Shown here one piece after another: positions 1-9,002 of a DNA stretch of 64,000 nt. The stretch is from Luteimonas viscosa. Its GTDB lineage: Bacteria; Pseudomonadota; Gammaproteobacteria; Xanthomonadales; Xanthomonadaceae. Position 1 is the stretch's first letter. Each line of letters begins with the position of its first letter. The stretch covers positions 248,001-312,000 of the forward strand of contig NZ_VTFT01000002.1 in the NCBI RefSeq assembly GCF_008244685.1, given 5' to 3'. The notes below the pieces were generated by a model. That model saw only the letters and a list, made by a program, of their open reading frames with translations, had not been told where the DNA came from and did not search any database. A program made the translations under genes and the position numbers.

Positions 1-687
<687 letters not shown>

Positions 688-803
688 CCGGCGTCGCGAG
701 GAATCGCCTGGCGTGCCGCTTCGGCGTTACCGCGACTCCTGCAGGTACGTTGCAGCTGGCGGGAATGCCCACCTGCCGGTCGCGCGCAACCTGCGCGGCA
801 TGG

Positions 804-823
804 ATTCCCGCCTGCCCGGGAAT
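804..823. repeat. Short palindromic intergenic repeat
   Basis: A seven-base inverted repeat (ATTCCCG at 804-810, CGGGAAT at 817-823) surrounds a six-base loop and is followed by GACGGGC. This resembles the dispersed 'GATTCCCGC...GCGGGAATGACG' intergenic palindromes common in GC-rich proteobacteria. It sits between ligA and epmA. A related half-site, CCCGTCATTCCGG, appears near 58229. No terminator-type T run follows. Confidence 0.5.
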
Positions 824-856
824 GACGGGCAGATGTGGCACGCCGCCGGGGCCGCG

Positions 857-1828
857 ATGAGCTGGCAACCCTCCGCCACTATCGACGCGTTGCGACTGCG
901 CGCGCGCCTGAACCGTCTGGTGCGCGATTTCTTCCGCGCGCGCGATGTGCTCGAAGTCGAAACCCCGGTGTTGTCTCGCGCCGGCAACACCGACCCGAAC
1001 ATCGCCCCGTTCGCGCTGGAATTCTCCGGCCGCACCGACGGCGCGCCGCGCACGCGCTGGCTGCGCACCTCGGCCGAGTTCCCGCTCAAGCGCCTGCTCG
1101 CCGCCGGCATCGGCGACTGCTACGAACTCGGGCGCGTGTTCCGCGACGGCGAGGCGGGCGGCCGCCACAATCCCGAGTTCACGATGCTGGAGTGGTATCG
1201 CCTCGGCCACGACCACCTGCGCGTGGCCGACGAGACCGTCGAGCTGGTGCAGGCCGCGCTCGCGCTGGTGGGGCGCGAAGCGTCGGTCGCGCGCACCAGC
1301 TTCCGCGCGTTGTACCGCGACCTGCTGGGCGTCGATCCGATGACCGCCGGCATCGACGAGCTGCGAGCCGTGTCGGGCGGCATCGACATCGATCCGGCCG
1401 GCCTGACCCGCGACGACTGGCTCGACCTGCTGATGACCCACCGCATCCAGCCGCGCTTCCCGCCCAACCAGTTGCTGGTGCTGCACGACTATCCCGCGTC
1501 GCAGTGCGCGCTGGCGAAGGTGGTGTGGCGCGGCGATGTCGAGGTGGCCGAGCGCTTCGAGCTGTACCTCGGCCCGCTGGAGCTCGCCAACGGCTATCAC
1601 GAGCTGACCGACGCCGCCGAACAGCGCCAGCGCTTCGAACGCGACCTGGCGGTGCGTTCCGGACGCGGCGCGGTGCTGCCACCGCTCGACGATGCGCTGC
1701 TCGACGCGATGGCCCAGGAATTGCCGGCGTGTGCCGGCGTCGCGCTCGGCGTCGACCGGCTGCTGATGACGATGCTCGGCACCACGCGGATTGCCGACGT
1801 GCTGGCGTTCGACTTCAATCGTGCCTGA
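857..1828 (+). CDS. epmA: EF-P--(R)-beta-lysine ligase (EpmA/PoxA/GenX)
   Basis: A class II aminoacyl-tRNA-synthetase paralogue that attaches (R)-beta-lysine to the conserved lysine of elongation factor P, which then relieves ribosome stalling at polyproline. The 323-residue product matches the usual ~325. Class II features are visible: TSAEFPLKRLLAAG, a motif 2 region (YELGRVFRDGEAGGRHNPEF, then TMLEWYR) and motif 3 near the end (GVALGVDRLLMTMLG). The anticodon-binding domain of LysRS is absent, as expected. I chose ATG at 857 because the protein then begins just before the conserved RLRARLNRLVRDFF segment; the frame is open further upstream but unlike the family. EF-P and EpmB are not in the window. 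Confidence 0.93.
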   Translation: MSWQPSATIDALRLRARLNRLVRDFFRARDVLEVETPVLSRAGNTDPNIAPFALEFSGRTDGAPRTRWLRTSAEFPLKRLLAAGIGDCYELGRVFRDGEAGGRHNPEFTMLEWYRLGHDHLRVADETVELVQAALALVGREASVARTSFRALYRDLLGVDPMTAGIDELRAVSGGIDIDPAGLTRDDWLDLLMTHRIQPRFPPNQLLVLHDYPASQCALAKVVWRGDVEVAERFELYLGPLELANGYHELTDAAEQRQRFERDLAVRSGRGAVLPPLDDALLDAMAQELPACAGVALGVDRLLMTMLGTTRIADVLAFDFNRA

Positions 1829-1928
1829 ATCCCGCTACGGTCCGCGACCGGTAGACCGCTCGCTTGTCCGGTCGTTCACATGGTGGCGCGCACTGTAAAC
1901 GCGCATGGGACACGTCGGGAGGCGCGCG

Positions 1929-2507
1929 ATGGGCGGGATCAGGATCGGACTGGGCGCAGCGGCCCTGGCTTTGCTCACAGGCTGCGTCGGCTATGGCTAT
2001 CCCTCCGGTGGCTACGAGGGCGGCTATCCAGGTGCGGGAGGCTATCCGGGCGACGGCTACCCGGGGGGCGGGTACGGTCATGGATCGGGTTCCACCGTGC
2101 GCTGCGAGTCGGACGAAGGCCGGACCCGGCATTGCCGCGTCGATACCCGCGGCGGGGTGTCCATCACCCGCCAGCTCTCGCGCACCGCATGCGTGCAGGG
2201 TCGCAACTGGGGTTGGGACAACAGCGGCGTCTGGGTAACGCAGGGGTGTCGCGCCGAGTTCGTGACCGGCCGTGGCGGCGGATACGCGCCCGGCCATCCG
2301 TCGGGTCCCGGCGCCGGCTACGGGCAGGTCGTGCGCTGCGAATCCGACCGGGGGCGGCATCGCCGCTGCGACGTGCAGGTCGGCCGCGGCGTCGATCTCG
2401 TCCGCCAGCTCTCCGAGACGCGCTGCGTGCGCGGCCAGAACTGGGGCTGGGATCGTGGCGGGATCTGGGTCGATGCCGGTTGCCGCGCCGAGTTCCGCGT
2501 ACGCTGA
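1929..2507 (+). CDS. DUF3011-type lipoprotein with two repeats
   Basis: A predicted exported lipoprotein of 192 residues and unknown function. The N-terminus is a lipoprotein signal ending in lipobox LLTGC (Cys19). A Gly/Tyr/Pro-rich segment follows (residues 20-55, GGY/GYP motifs), then two similar cysteine-containing repeats (about 57-111 and 135-189), each with VRCES, RQLS, C-x-x-G-x-NWGWD and GCRAEF. This pattern is DUF3011. ATG 1929 is preferred to ATG 1905 because GGGAGG at 1917-1922 stands six bases before it and the signal peptide then starts cleanly. Paired cysteines suggest periplasmic disulfides (inference). Confidence 0.85.
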   Translation: MGGIRIGLGAAALALLTGCVGYGYPSGGYEGGYPGAGGYPGDGYPGGGYGHGSGSTVRCESDEGRTRHCRVDTRGGVSITRQLSRTACVQGRNWGWDNSGVWVTQGCRAEFVTGRGGGYAPGHPSGPGAGYGQVVRCESDRGRHRRCDVQVGRGVDLVRQLSETRCVRGQNWGWDRGGIWVDAGCRAEFRVR

Positions 2508-2551
2508 GCCCTGGGCGTCAGGAGCGTTATGGCGCCGGTAGAATCTGCGCC

Positions 2552-3622
2552 ATGACCGACGCCATCGACTACGCGCGCTACGACCGCATCCGCCCGATCC
2601 GCTGGACCGGCGAGGCGCTGGAACTCCTCGACCAGCGCAAGCTGCCGTTCGTCGTCGAGTATCTGTCCTGCGCCAGCAGCGACGCGGTCGCCGACGCGAT
2701 CCACGCGCTGGCCGTGCGCGGCGCACCTGCGATCGGCATTTCCGCCGCCTGGGGCGCGGTGCTGGCGGCCCGCGCAATCGAGGTGACGGACGCGGCGGAT
2801 GCCGCGGCACGGCTCGAACCGGCGTTGCAGCGCCTCAACGCCGCGCGCCCCACCGCGGTCAACCTCGCCTGGGCGCTGGCGCGGATGCGCGCGGCCCTGC
2901 TGCGCGCGCAGGCCGGCGAGGGCATGGACTGGCGGGCCGCGCTCGAGGCCGAGGCGCTGGCGATCGAAACCGAAGACCTGGCCGCGAACCGCAACATGGG
3001 CATGCTCGGCGCCTCGCTGATCGCGCCCGGCAGCGGCGTGCTGACCCATTGCAACACCGGATCGCTGGCGACCGCCGGCTTCGGCACCGCGCTGGGCGTG
3101 ATCCGCGCCGGCGTCGCGCAGGGCCACATCGAGCGTGTGTACGCGGGCGAGACGCGACCCTGGCAGCAGGGCGCACGCCTGACCGCATGGGAACTGATGC
3201 AGGACGGCATCCCGGCGACGCTGATCGCCGATTCCGCCGCCGCACACCTGATGAAGACCGGCGTGGTGCAGTGGGTGGTGGTCGGTGCCGACCGCATCTG
3301 CGCCAACGGCGACACCGCCAACAAGATCGGCACCTACCAGCTCGCGATCTCGGCCCGCCACCACGGCGCGAAGTTCATGGTCGTCGCGCCTTCGTCGACG
3401 GTGGACATGGAGACCGCGTCGGGCGAACTGATCGAGATCGAGGAACGCGACCCGGCCGAGCTGTTCGCGATCGCCGGCACCCGAACCGTGGCGGAAGGCG
3501 TGGCTGCGTGGAATCCGGTGTTCGACGTGACGCCGCACGGCCTGATCGATGCCATCGTCACCGAGAAGGGCATCGTGGAGCATCCAGATGCCGCGTCGAT
3601 GCGGGCAATGTTCCCGGATTGA
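2552..3622 (+). CDS. mtnA: S-methyl-5-thioribose-1-phosphate isomerase
   Basis: Isomerises methylthioribose-1-phosphate to methylthioribulose-1-phosphate in the methionine salvage pathway; cytoplasmic. The 356-residue protein has the family marks: [18 protein letters not shown] near residue 55, [18 protein letters not shown] with the catalytic Cys, [17 protein letters not shown], and [20 protein letters not shown] with the catalytic Asp. It belongs to the eIF2B-alpha-like fold. ATG 2552 is chosen because [20 protein letters not shown], the normal N-terminus, follows at once. It lies 44 bases after the DUF3011 gene and faces a reverse ABC operon. No other salvage genes are nearby. Confidence 0.95.
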   Translation: MTDAIDYARYDRIRPIRWTGEALELLDQRKLPFVVEYLSCASSDAVADAIHALAVRGAPAIGISAAWGAVLAARAIEVTDAADAAARLEPALQRLNAARPTAVNLAWALARMRAALLRAQAGEGMDWRAALEAEALAIETEDLAANRNMGMLGASLIAPGSGVLTHCNTGSLATAGFGTALGVIRAGVAQGHIERVYAGETRPWQQGARLTAWELMQDGIPATLIADSAAAHLMKTGVVQWVVVGADRICANGDTANKIGTYQLAISARHHGAKFMVVAPSSTVDMETASGELIEIEERDPAELFAIAGTRTVAEGVAAWNPVFDVTPHGLIDAIVTEKGIVEHPDAASMRAMFPD

Positions 3623-3757
3623 GCCCGCGCCCGCTGCGGCGCAGCCGGATGATGATCCGGGTTCCATGTCTCCCGAACGTGCGGGCGCGGCCATGCAAGG
3701 CAGCGCCGGCACGAAGCAGATGCGCGGCCACCGGTGACCGCGTGCGCCACGGTCGGA

Positions 3758-4555
3758 TCAGCCTTTGCGCGCCAGCCGCCAGATCGCCACCGCGCTGAAC
3801 AGCACCGTGAACCCCACCGCGCCCGCTGCCGCCATGGGCAGGGACTCGAACTGGAACTTCCCGACCCCGGCAGCGTGCATGGCCAGCTGGTTGACGTGGA
3901 ACTGCGGCCACACCGGTGTCTGCCAGTGCATGGATGCCGGCAACGGGAAGAACATTCCCGAGAGGTAGCAGCCGGGCAGGTAGACCAGGTTCGCGTAACC
4001 GGGCGCCGAGCTGCCACGGAACAGGGTGCCGATCATCAGCCCCATCGCGCAGAACGGGACGGCGGAGGCGATGAGCGCGGCGCTCATGGCGACGATGCGC
4101 ATCGCGTCCAGCGGCAGGCGGTCCGCGGCCAGTGCCGTGGCGAGGATCGGCAGGTAGGCCAGCAGGCCGAAGGCGATCCCGCAGGCGATCTTCGCGACCA
4201 GCCAGGATCCGCCGGGCGCCGGTTGCGCGCGCCTGAGTCGCAGCATCCCCATCTCGCGCTCCATGGCCAGCGATGTACCGATGCCGAACAGGGCGGGCAT
4301 GCTGATGGCCATGACCGAGAACGCGGAGAACATGAAGACACCCACCAGGGGATCGTCGGCCGTGGCGTCGCCGGCCACCACCAGGGCGATGAGCGCGTAC
4401 AGCGCGACGGGCATCACCAGCACCGGGAAGGCAAGGCCCGGATTGCGCAGCAGCCGCAACGCCTCGCAGCGGATCTCCTCGAGATAGGCACCAAGCAGCT
4501 GACGCGGCGACGGCATCCCGGCGACGCTGCGCTGGTCGAGGACATGGGCGTTCAT
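3758..4555 (-). CDS. ABC-2 type transporter permease
   Basis: An integral membrane permease of 265 residues, last gene of the reverse gntR operon. Several hydrophobic segments are visible (PGLAFPVLVMPVALYALIAL, VFMFSAFSVMAISMPALFGI, IACGIAFGLLAYLPILATAL, IVAMSAALIASAVPFCAMGL, and a final one before WRLARKG). The motif MEREMGMLRLRRAQP is typical of ABC-2 permeases of the multidrug/NodJ/YhhJ type. ATG at 4555 overlaps the stop of the upstream fusion gene by four bases, so translation is probably coupled and it likely works with that gene's ATPase domain. Substrate is not predictable. Confidence 0.85.
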   Translation of the reverse strand: MNAHVLDQRSVAGMPSPRQLLGAYLEEIRCEALRLLRNPGLAFPVLVMPVALYALIALVVAGDATADDPLVGVFMFSAFSVMAISMPALFGIGTSLAMEREMGMLRLRRAQPAPGGSWLVAKIACGIAFGLLAYLPILATALAADRLPLDAMRIVAMSAALIASAVPFCAMGLMIGTLFRGSSAPGYANLVYLPGCYLSGMFFPLPASMHWQTPVWPQFHVNQLAMHAAGVGKFQFESLPMAAAGAVGFTVLFSAVAIWRLARKG

Positions 4556-6711
4556 GCGGCCTCCCGCGTGAGTGCGTTGAATGCTTCGTTGAGTCCCGCC
4601 TCGCGCACTTCCAGCCGCGACAGCGACGGATCCTCTGCGAGCAGGCGCCGCACGACCGACTCGGCATCGCTGGCCGTCAGGTGCAGGCGATCGCGCTCGC
4701 GCCTTGCGTCCTGCACGCCGGGCCAGGCGCCGACTTCGGCGACGCCGAGCCGCGACTCGCAGCTGATCCGGCGACGCGCCACCAGCGCGCGCATGTCGTC
4801 CACGCTGCCGGAGGCGACCAGGTGGCCTTTCGCGATCACGGCGACCCGGTCGGCCAGCGCCTCGGCTTCCTCCAGGTAGTGCGTGGTGAGCACGATGGAA
4901 CTGCCGGCCTCGAGCAGGTGGCGGATGCTCGACCACAGCGCTTCCCGCGCCTGGACGTCCAGCCCGACCGAGGGCTCGTCGAGGAACAGCACGCGCGGCT
5001 GTCCGCAGATGGCCACCGCGAATTGCGTCAGCCGTTTCTGTCCGCCCGACAGCTTGCCGTAGTGCCGGTCCGCGAACGTGGCGATGCCGGCACGTCGCAG
5101 CGTTTCGTCCAATGGCAGTGGGTCGACGTAATAGCTGGAGGCAAGACCGACCAGTTCGCGTGGAGTCAGTTCCTTCGGAAGTTCGACGTCCTGCATCATG
5201 GCGCCGAGACCCTGTCGTCGTACGGCTTCCTGAGGCACGCCGCCGAGCAGGGCGACCTCGCCGCCGTCGGCTTCCACCAGGCCCAGCCACAGCGCGATCG
5301 CGGTGGACTTGCCGGCGCCGTTGGGGCCGAGCAGGGCCAGCAGTTCACCGCTGCCGACCTCGAGATAGACGTTGTCGAGCGCCGTGATGCCGCCGAAGGT
5401 CTTGGTGATGCCGCGCAGCGCGGCGACCGGCTCGCTGCCGCCGCGGCCGGTGCCCGGCGGCGGGGCGGGCGAGGGCGAAGACGGTGGCGTGGGCGTGGGA
5501 TCCGTGCGTCCGATCCTGCGGCCGTTGAGCAGCTGGCCGATCAGCGTGGGCCGCACCAGCCAGTGGTAGCTGGCGAACAGCAGCGCCAGGCTCAGCAAGA
5601 GCACGAAGGGATACTTGAAGCTCCAGTGCAGTGGCCATTGCCCCACCCACACCTGCAGCGCGGCGACCAGCGGCAAGTGCGCCAGGTACACCCAGTACGA
5701 GGCGTCGGCGATGTAGCGGCGCAGCGGGCTGTGCCCGGCGAGGAAGCGCAGCGCGGCGCCGGCGATGCCCAGCGTCAGGCCCCAGGCCGCCAGGCCATGC
5801 ATCAGCGCGAAGCCGGACTTCGTGAGCGTGGTGCCGTCGACCAGGTCCAGCGGATTGGCCGGGCCCGGCGGCGCCATCGGCGAGACACGCAGGCTCAGCA
5901 GCATCCAGGTGGCGGCGATGGCGCCGACCAGCAGGTTCGGCAGCCAGTGCCTGGCCAGCGAGACCAGCGCGGTATGCGAGCGCTGCACCAGCCAGCCGAA
6001 CGCGAAAGCGACGCCATAAGCCAGCAGCGGCGCCAGCTGCGGAACCAGGCTCTGGTCGGGCGTGGGAATACCCGACCAGTAGTACCAGGTCGGCAGCGCC
6101 ATCAGCACGGATGCGACCGGCACCGCAAGCAGGAGGAGCACCACGACGGGCACCCGCAGTGCAGCAGACAACAGGCGGTCCATCGCGCCGCGCAGCCTAC
6201 CCTGAGGATCGACCCTTGCGGCCACGGCCCCGAGCAACAGCGCGATCGCGTAGAACTGCAGGAGCTGGTACAGGAACCAAAGGTGCATCAGCGGGAACGC
6301 ACCGAACACCTTCGGCGCCTCCGGCATCGGTGGCAGGTTTCCGCCGAAGGCCTTGGTGATGCCCGCGATCCAGACCATCGAGACCAGCGGATAGAGCAGC
6401 ACCCAGCCGGCCACCAGAGGCACGGCGATGCGTAGCAGCCGGTTCCTGCAGAAGGCGGCGTTGCCCAGCCTGTGCTGCAGCAGGCGCGCGAAGAAGCCGG
6501 CGATGAAGAAGAACAGCGTCATCCGGAACACATGGGAAACGAAGGCCGCGTCGCCCAGCAGCGCGCTGGGCGAACTGTCGGCCATGGCCCAGAGCCCGGG
6601 CGGCCATCCGGGCATGAAGGACAGCGCGGCATGGAAGGCCACGCCGAGCAGGAGTGCGAAGCCGCGGACGGCGTCCAGCGCGTGCAGGCGCTGCGGATCG
6701 ACAGGTTGCAT
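4552..6711 (-). CDS. Acyltransferase-3 / ABC ATPase fusion protein
   Basis: A 719-residue protein joining two domains normally encoded apart. Residues ~1-395 are a polytopic acyltransferase-3 (OafA/OpgC-like) domain: LDAVRGFALLLGVAFH at 12-27 carries the conserved Arg and His, and about ten hydrophobic segments follow. A Pro/Ser/Thr-rich linker spans ~396-426. Residues ~427-719 are an ABC ATPase with Walker A GPNGAGKST, signature LSGGQK, Walker B VLFLDEP and H-loop LTTHYLEEAE. No stop and no plausible internal start occurs in the linker. ATG at 6711 is 11 bases after the preceding permease gene; the stop overlaps the next permease. Family knowledge: acyltransferase-3 proteins acylate envelope glycans or lipids; ABC-2 systems export. 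Coupled modification and export is my inference. Confidence 0.85.
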   Translation of the reverse strand: MQPVDPQRLHALDAVRGFALLLGVAFHAALSFMPGWPPGLWAMADSSPSALLGDAAFVSHVFRMTLFFFIAGFFARLLQHRLGNAAFCRNRLLRIAVPLVAGWVLLYPLVSMVWIAGITKAFGGNLPPMPEAPKVFGAFPLMHLWFLYQLLQFYAIALLLGAVAARVDPQGRLRGAMDRLLSAALRVPVVVLLLLAVPVASVLMALPTWYYWSGIPTPDQSLVPQLAPLLAYGVAFAFGWLVQRSHTALVSLARHWLPNLLVGAIAATWMLLSLRVSPMAPPGPANPLDLVDGTTLTKSGFALMHGLAAWGLTLGIAGAALRFLAGHSPLRRYIADASYWVYLAHLPLVAALQVWVGQWPLHWSFKYPFVLLLSLALLFASYHWLVRPTLIGQLLNGRRIGRTDPTPTPPSSPSPAPPPGTGRGGSEPVAALRGITKTFGGITALDNVYLEVGSGELLALLGPNGAGKSTAIALWLGLVEADGGEVALLGGVPQEAVRRQGLGAMMQDVELPKELTPRELVGLASSYYVDPLPLDETLRRAGIATFADRHYGKLSGGQKRLTQFAVAICGQPRVLFLDEPSVGLDVQAREALWSSIRHLLEAGSSIVLTTHYLEEAEALADRVAVIAKGHLVASGSVDDMRALVARRRISCESRLGVAEVGAWPGVQDARRERDRLHLTASDAESVVRRLLAEDPSLSRLEVREAGLNEAFNALTREAA

Positions 6712-6722
6712 GGCGTGCCCCT

Positions 6723-7391
6723 TCAGAGGAAGTCGCGACGGCGCGCGGACGTGAGCAGCGGCAGGGTGACGGCGACGACGATCACGACGGCTTCGACCAG
6801 CAGGACGTTGAAGACCGTGCCGTTCCACACCGGCGTCGGGCTTTCCAGATGATTCCGGATCCCGGGCAGGGCGCCGACGACGAACATGAAGACGCTCACC
6901 GACATGTTGGTCAGGATGATCACCGCGGTCATGAGGCCTTCCGAGCGCGCGTGCAGCGCGCCGCACAGCACCACCGTGAAATTGGCGAGCAGGTAGCCGC
7001 ACAGCGCGATCACGTAGGGCAGGAGGCCGTCGGGCACGCCCGGCGACGCCAGCACCAGCGCGACGGCGGATGCCGATGCCGCAAGCCAGGGCACCAGGAA
7101 GCACAGCAGCAGACCGAAGGTCTTGGCGAAGACGTACTGGCGGATCGAGATCGGCAGGCTCAGCACGAACTCCAGCGAATGCTCCTTGCGTTCGTTGAGG
7201 ATGCCGTAGATGGCCAGCATGACGCCGCCGGCGATGACCGCGGTGATCCAGGCGATCGCACCGACATTGAAGGCCGTGCGGCCGAACGCGCTGACGAGGG
7301 CGGCGAACACGGCGGCAGCGGACGCCACCAGCATCATCGAGCGATGGACGTACAGCTCCTTGGCGATGAGCTTGCGGGTGATGGCGTTCAT
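6723..7391 (-). CDS. ABC transporter permease of the gntR operon
   Basis: A 222-residue membrane protein with about six hydrophobic segments (for example LVASAAAVFAALVSAF, AIAWITAVIAGGVMLAI, TFGLLLCFLVPWLAASAS, VIALCGYLLANFTVVLCGA and the last near VLLVEAVVIVVAVTLPLL). It contains ILNERKEHSLEFVLSLPIS, a motif of ABC-2 permeases in YtrA-type operons. Its ATG at 7391 overlaps the stop of the upstream ATPase gene by four bases, so the two probably form one transporter. The C-terminus ends RRRDFL. Substrate unknown. Confidence 0.85.
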   Translation of the reverse strand: MNAITRKLIAKELYVHRSMMLVASAAAVFAALVSAFGRTAFNVGAIAWITAVIAGGVMLAIYGILNERKEHSLEFVLSLPISIRQYVFAKTFGLLLCFLVPWLAASASAVALVLASPGVPDGLLPYVIALCGYLLANFTVVLCGALHARSEGLMTAVIILTNMSVSVFMFVVGALPGIRNHLESPTPVWNGTVFNVLLVEAVVIVVAVTLPLLTSARRRDFL

Positions 7392-8275
7392 TGCTCGCGG
7401 GCTTCCCGGTGGTGCATGACGTTGGCGATGAAGATTTCCTCCAGGCTCATGCGCTGCACGTCGTGCACAGCCGTGCCCAGCTGCGCCAGCTGCCGTTCGT
7501 CGAACCGGTTGGTGGTCAGCGTGTGGAACCGGCCGTCGCTGACATGGCTGACGATGTCCGTCAGTTCCGGCAGTTCGGCTTCGGGCGGAAGCTGGACCTG
7601 GATGCGGCGCCAGCGTTCCAGGAATTCCTCCTTGTCGCTGCTGCCCAGCAGCCGGCCGCGGTCGAGGAAGGCGATGCGGTCGGAGATGCGTTCTACGTCC
7701 AGGGTGTTGTGCGAGGAGAACAGGATCGAGCGGTTCTCGTCGCGCAGGACATCCATGAACTCGGTCAGCAGTTCATGGCGTGCCACCGGGTCGAGGCCGC
7801 TGGTGGGTTCGTCGAGGACGAGCAGGCGGGGTCGCCTCGCTAGTGCCAGCAGCAGGGCGGCCTTGGTGTGCTCGCCATGCGAGAGCGTCTGCGTCGTCTG
7901 CTCCGGACGCAGGTTGAAGCGCCCGAGGAGGGTGGCGGCGTAGGCCGGATCCCAGCCGGGGTAGATCGACGACACCAGACTCATGTGCCGGCCCAGCGTT
8001 GCATTGGGCATCAGGCGCATGGCAGCGGAGACGTAGCCGATGTCGCGCTTGGCCACCGCCTGCGCATCGGGCATGGCGCAGCCCAGCACCCGGATCTCGC
8101 CCGCATCCGGTGCCATCAGCCCCATCGCCATGCGGATCGTGGTGCTCTTGCCGGCACCGTTGGGGCCGACCAGGCCCATGACCTGCCCGGGTTCGAGATC
8201 GAAAGAAATATCCTGGAGGGTGAAGAAGCGGAATGCCTTGGTGACGCCACGCATCCGGATGTGTTCGGCGGTCAT
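7388..8275 (-). CDS. ABC transporter ATP-binding protein (YtrB-like)
   Basis: Cytoplasmic ATPase of 295 residues that should power the permease encoded just downstream. Walker A is GPNGAGKST, Walker B LLVLDEPTSGLD, and the H-loop is LFSSHNTLDVER. The signature motif is the unusual LSHGEHTKAALLLALA in place of LSGGQ, as in YtrB/EcsA-like proteins. A C-terminal ~80-residue extension carries no recognised domain. ATG at 8275 overlaps the gntR stop by four bases. Together with the GntR regulator this is the core of a YtrA-type ABC operon, often induced by envelope stress or antibiotics in other bacteria (family knowledge; not shown here). Confidence 0.9.
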   Translation of the reverse strand: MTAEHIRMRGVTKAFRFFTLQDISFDLEPGQVMGLVGPNGAGKSTTIRMAMGLMAPDAGEIRVLGCAMPDAQAVAKRDIGYVSAAMRLMPNATLGRHMSLVSSIYPGWDPAYAATLLGRFNLRPEQTTQTLSHGEHTKAALLLALARRPRLLVLDEPTSGLDPVARHELLTEFMDVLRDENRSILFSSHNTLDVERISDRIAFLDRGRLLGSSDKEEFLERWRRIQVQLPPEAELPELTDIVSHVSDGRFHTLTTNRFDERQLAQLGTAVHDVQRMSLEEIFIANVMHHREAREQ

Positions 8276-8664
8276 TTCGTTCCCCGGGGGCGCTGGGCGG
8301 CGCGCAGGCGCGCGAGCAGTTCTTCGGATGGCAGGCCGAGCTGGCGCGAGATCTCGGCAGCGGCCCGCAGGTGTTCGTCGAGTTTCCGGCCCAGCAGTTC
8401 GCTCGCCGGGCTGCCCTTGCCGCTCTCCGCCACGAACGACCCCTTGCCGTGGCGGGTGACGATCACGCCTTCGGCTTCCAGATCCAGGTACGCCCGCTTG
8501 ACGGTGATCACGCTGACGTTGATGTCGGCGGCCAATGCCCGGATCGACGGCAGTTCCGTGCCCGCCGGCCAGTTGCCGGACGCGATACGCGCACGGACCT
8601 GCTCCACGATCTGGAGGTACATCGGCCGGGCGTCGGTCTGCGAGATGTGGATGCTGCTGTTCAT
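8272..8664 (-). CDS. GntR-family regulator, YtrA subfamily
   Basis: A 130-residue repressor-type protein with an N-terminal winged helix (MYLQIVEQVRARIASG, LPSIRALAADINVSVITVKRAY, LEAEGVIVTRHGKGSFVAE) and only a short helical C-terminus, which defines the YtrA subfamily. It heads the reverse ABC operon and probably controls it and itself. Two in-frame ATGs exist, at 8673 and 8664; I chose 8664 because MNSSIHIS is the usual N-terminus and 8673 lies inside a perfect inverted repeat. Neither has a clear Shine-Dalgarno, so a leaderless or very short-leader transcript is possible. Confidence 0.9.
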   Translation of the reverse strand: MNSSIHISQTDARPMYLQIVEQVRARIASGNWPAGTELPSIRALAADINVSVITVKRAYLDLEAEGVIVTRHGKGSFVAESGKGSPASELLGRKLDEHLRAAAEISRQLGLPSEELLARLRAAQRPRGTK

Positions 8665-8665
8665 T

Positions 8666-8688
8666 CTGTGCATATAGTGTATGCACAG
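8666..8688 (-). promoter_or_regulatory. Perfect inverted repeat, probable GntR operator
   Basis: Nine-base arms CTGTGCATA (8666-8674) and TATGCACAG (8680-8688) are perfectly complementary around a five-base spacer. The repeat abuts the gntR start at 8664 on the reverse strand and must overlap its core promoter or ribosome-loading site. Size, symmetry and place fit an autoregulatory YtrA-type operator; the assignment is inferred. Confidence 0.7.
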
Positions 8689-9002
8689 ATGGCGCGGCTA
8701 TGGAAGGGCCCTGATGGCAGTCCAGGGGAGCCGGCCCAGCCCGGTCTTCCCGATGGGGCTTGGATGCGGACGGCCGCATCAGCAGGTGCATCGCGAGGGT
8801 TACGCGAGATGCCGGCGCGAACTCCCGCCGCTGCATCGCAAGTGATTGATTCTGTGCAGGAAAATAGTGGCGAACATGCGCTGCGCGTGGTACCATCCGG
8901 ACACTGTCTACGGCGGGGTCGAGAGGCCCCGCCGCCCTGTTTCCGGACCCCGGCGCGGATCACGCCCGGAGGCGCCCGTTTCACGAGGATGCAAGCAATT
9001 CG
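8674..9002 (+). promoter_or_regulatory. gntR-gyrA intergenic region with gyrA leader hairpin
   Basis: This 329-base divergent region holds no gene that I can support. A possible extended -10 (TGGTACCAT at 8888-8896) precedes a perfect eight-base stem (CGGCGGGG 8911-8918, CCCCGCCG 8927-8934) with an eight-base loop in what would be the gyrA leader. A GAGG at 8985-8988 is rather far (14 bases) from the gyrA ATG. The promoter call is tentative. Confidence 0.4.
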
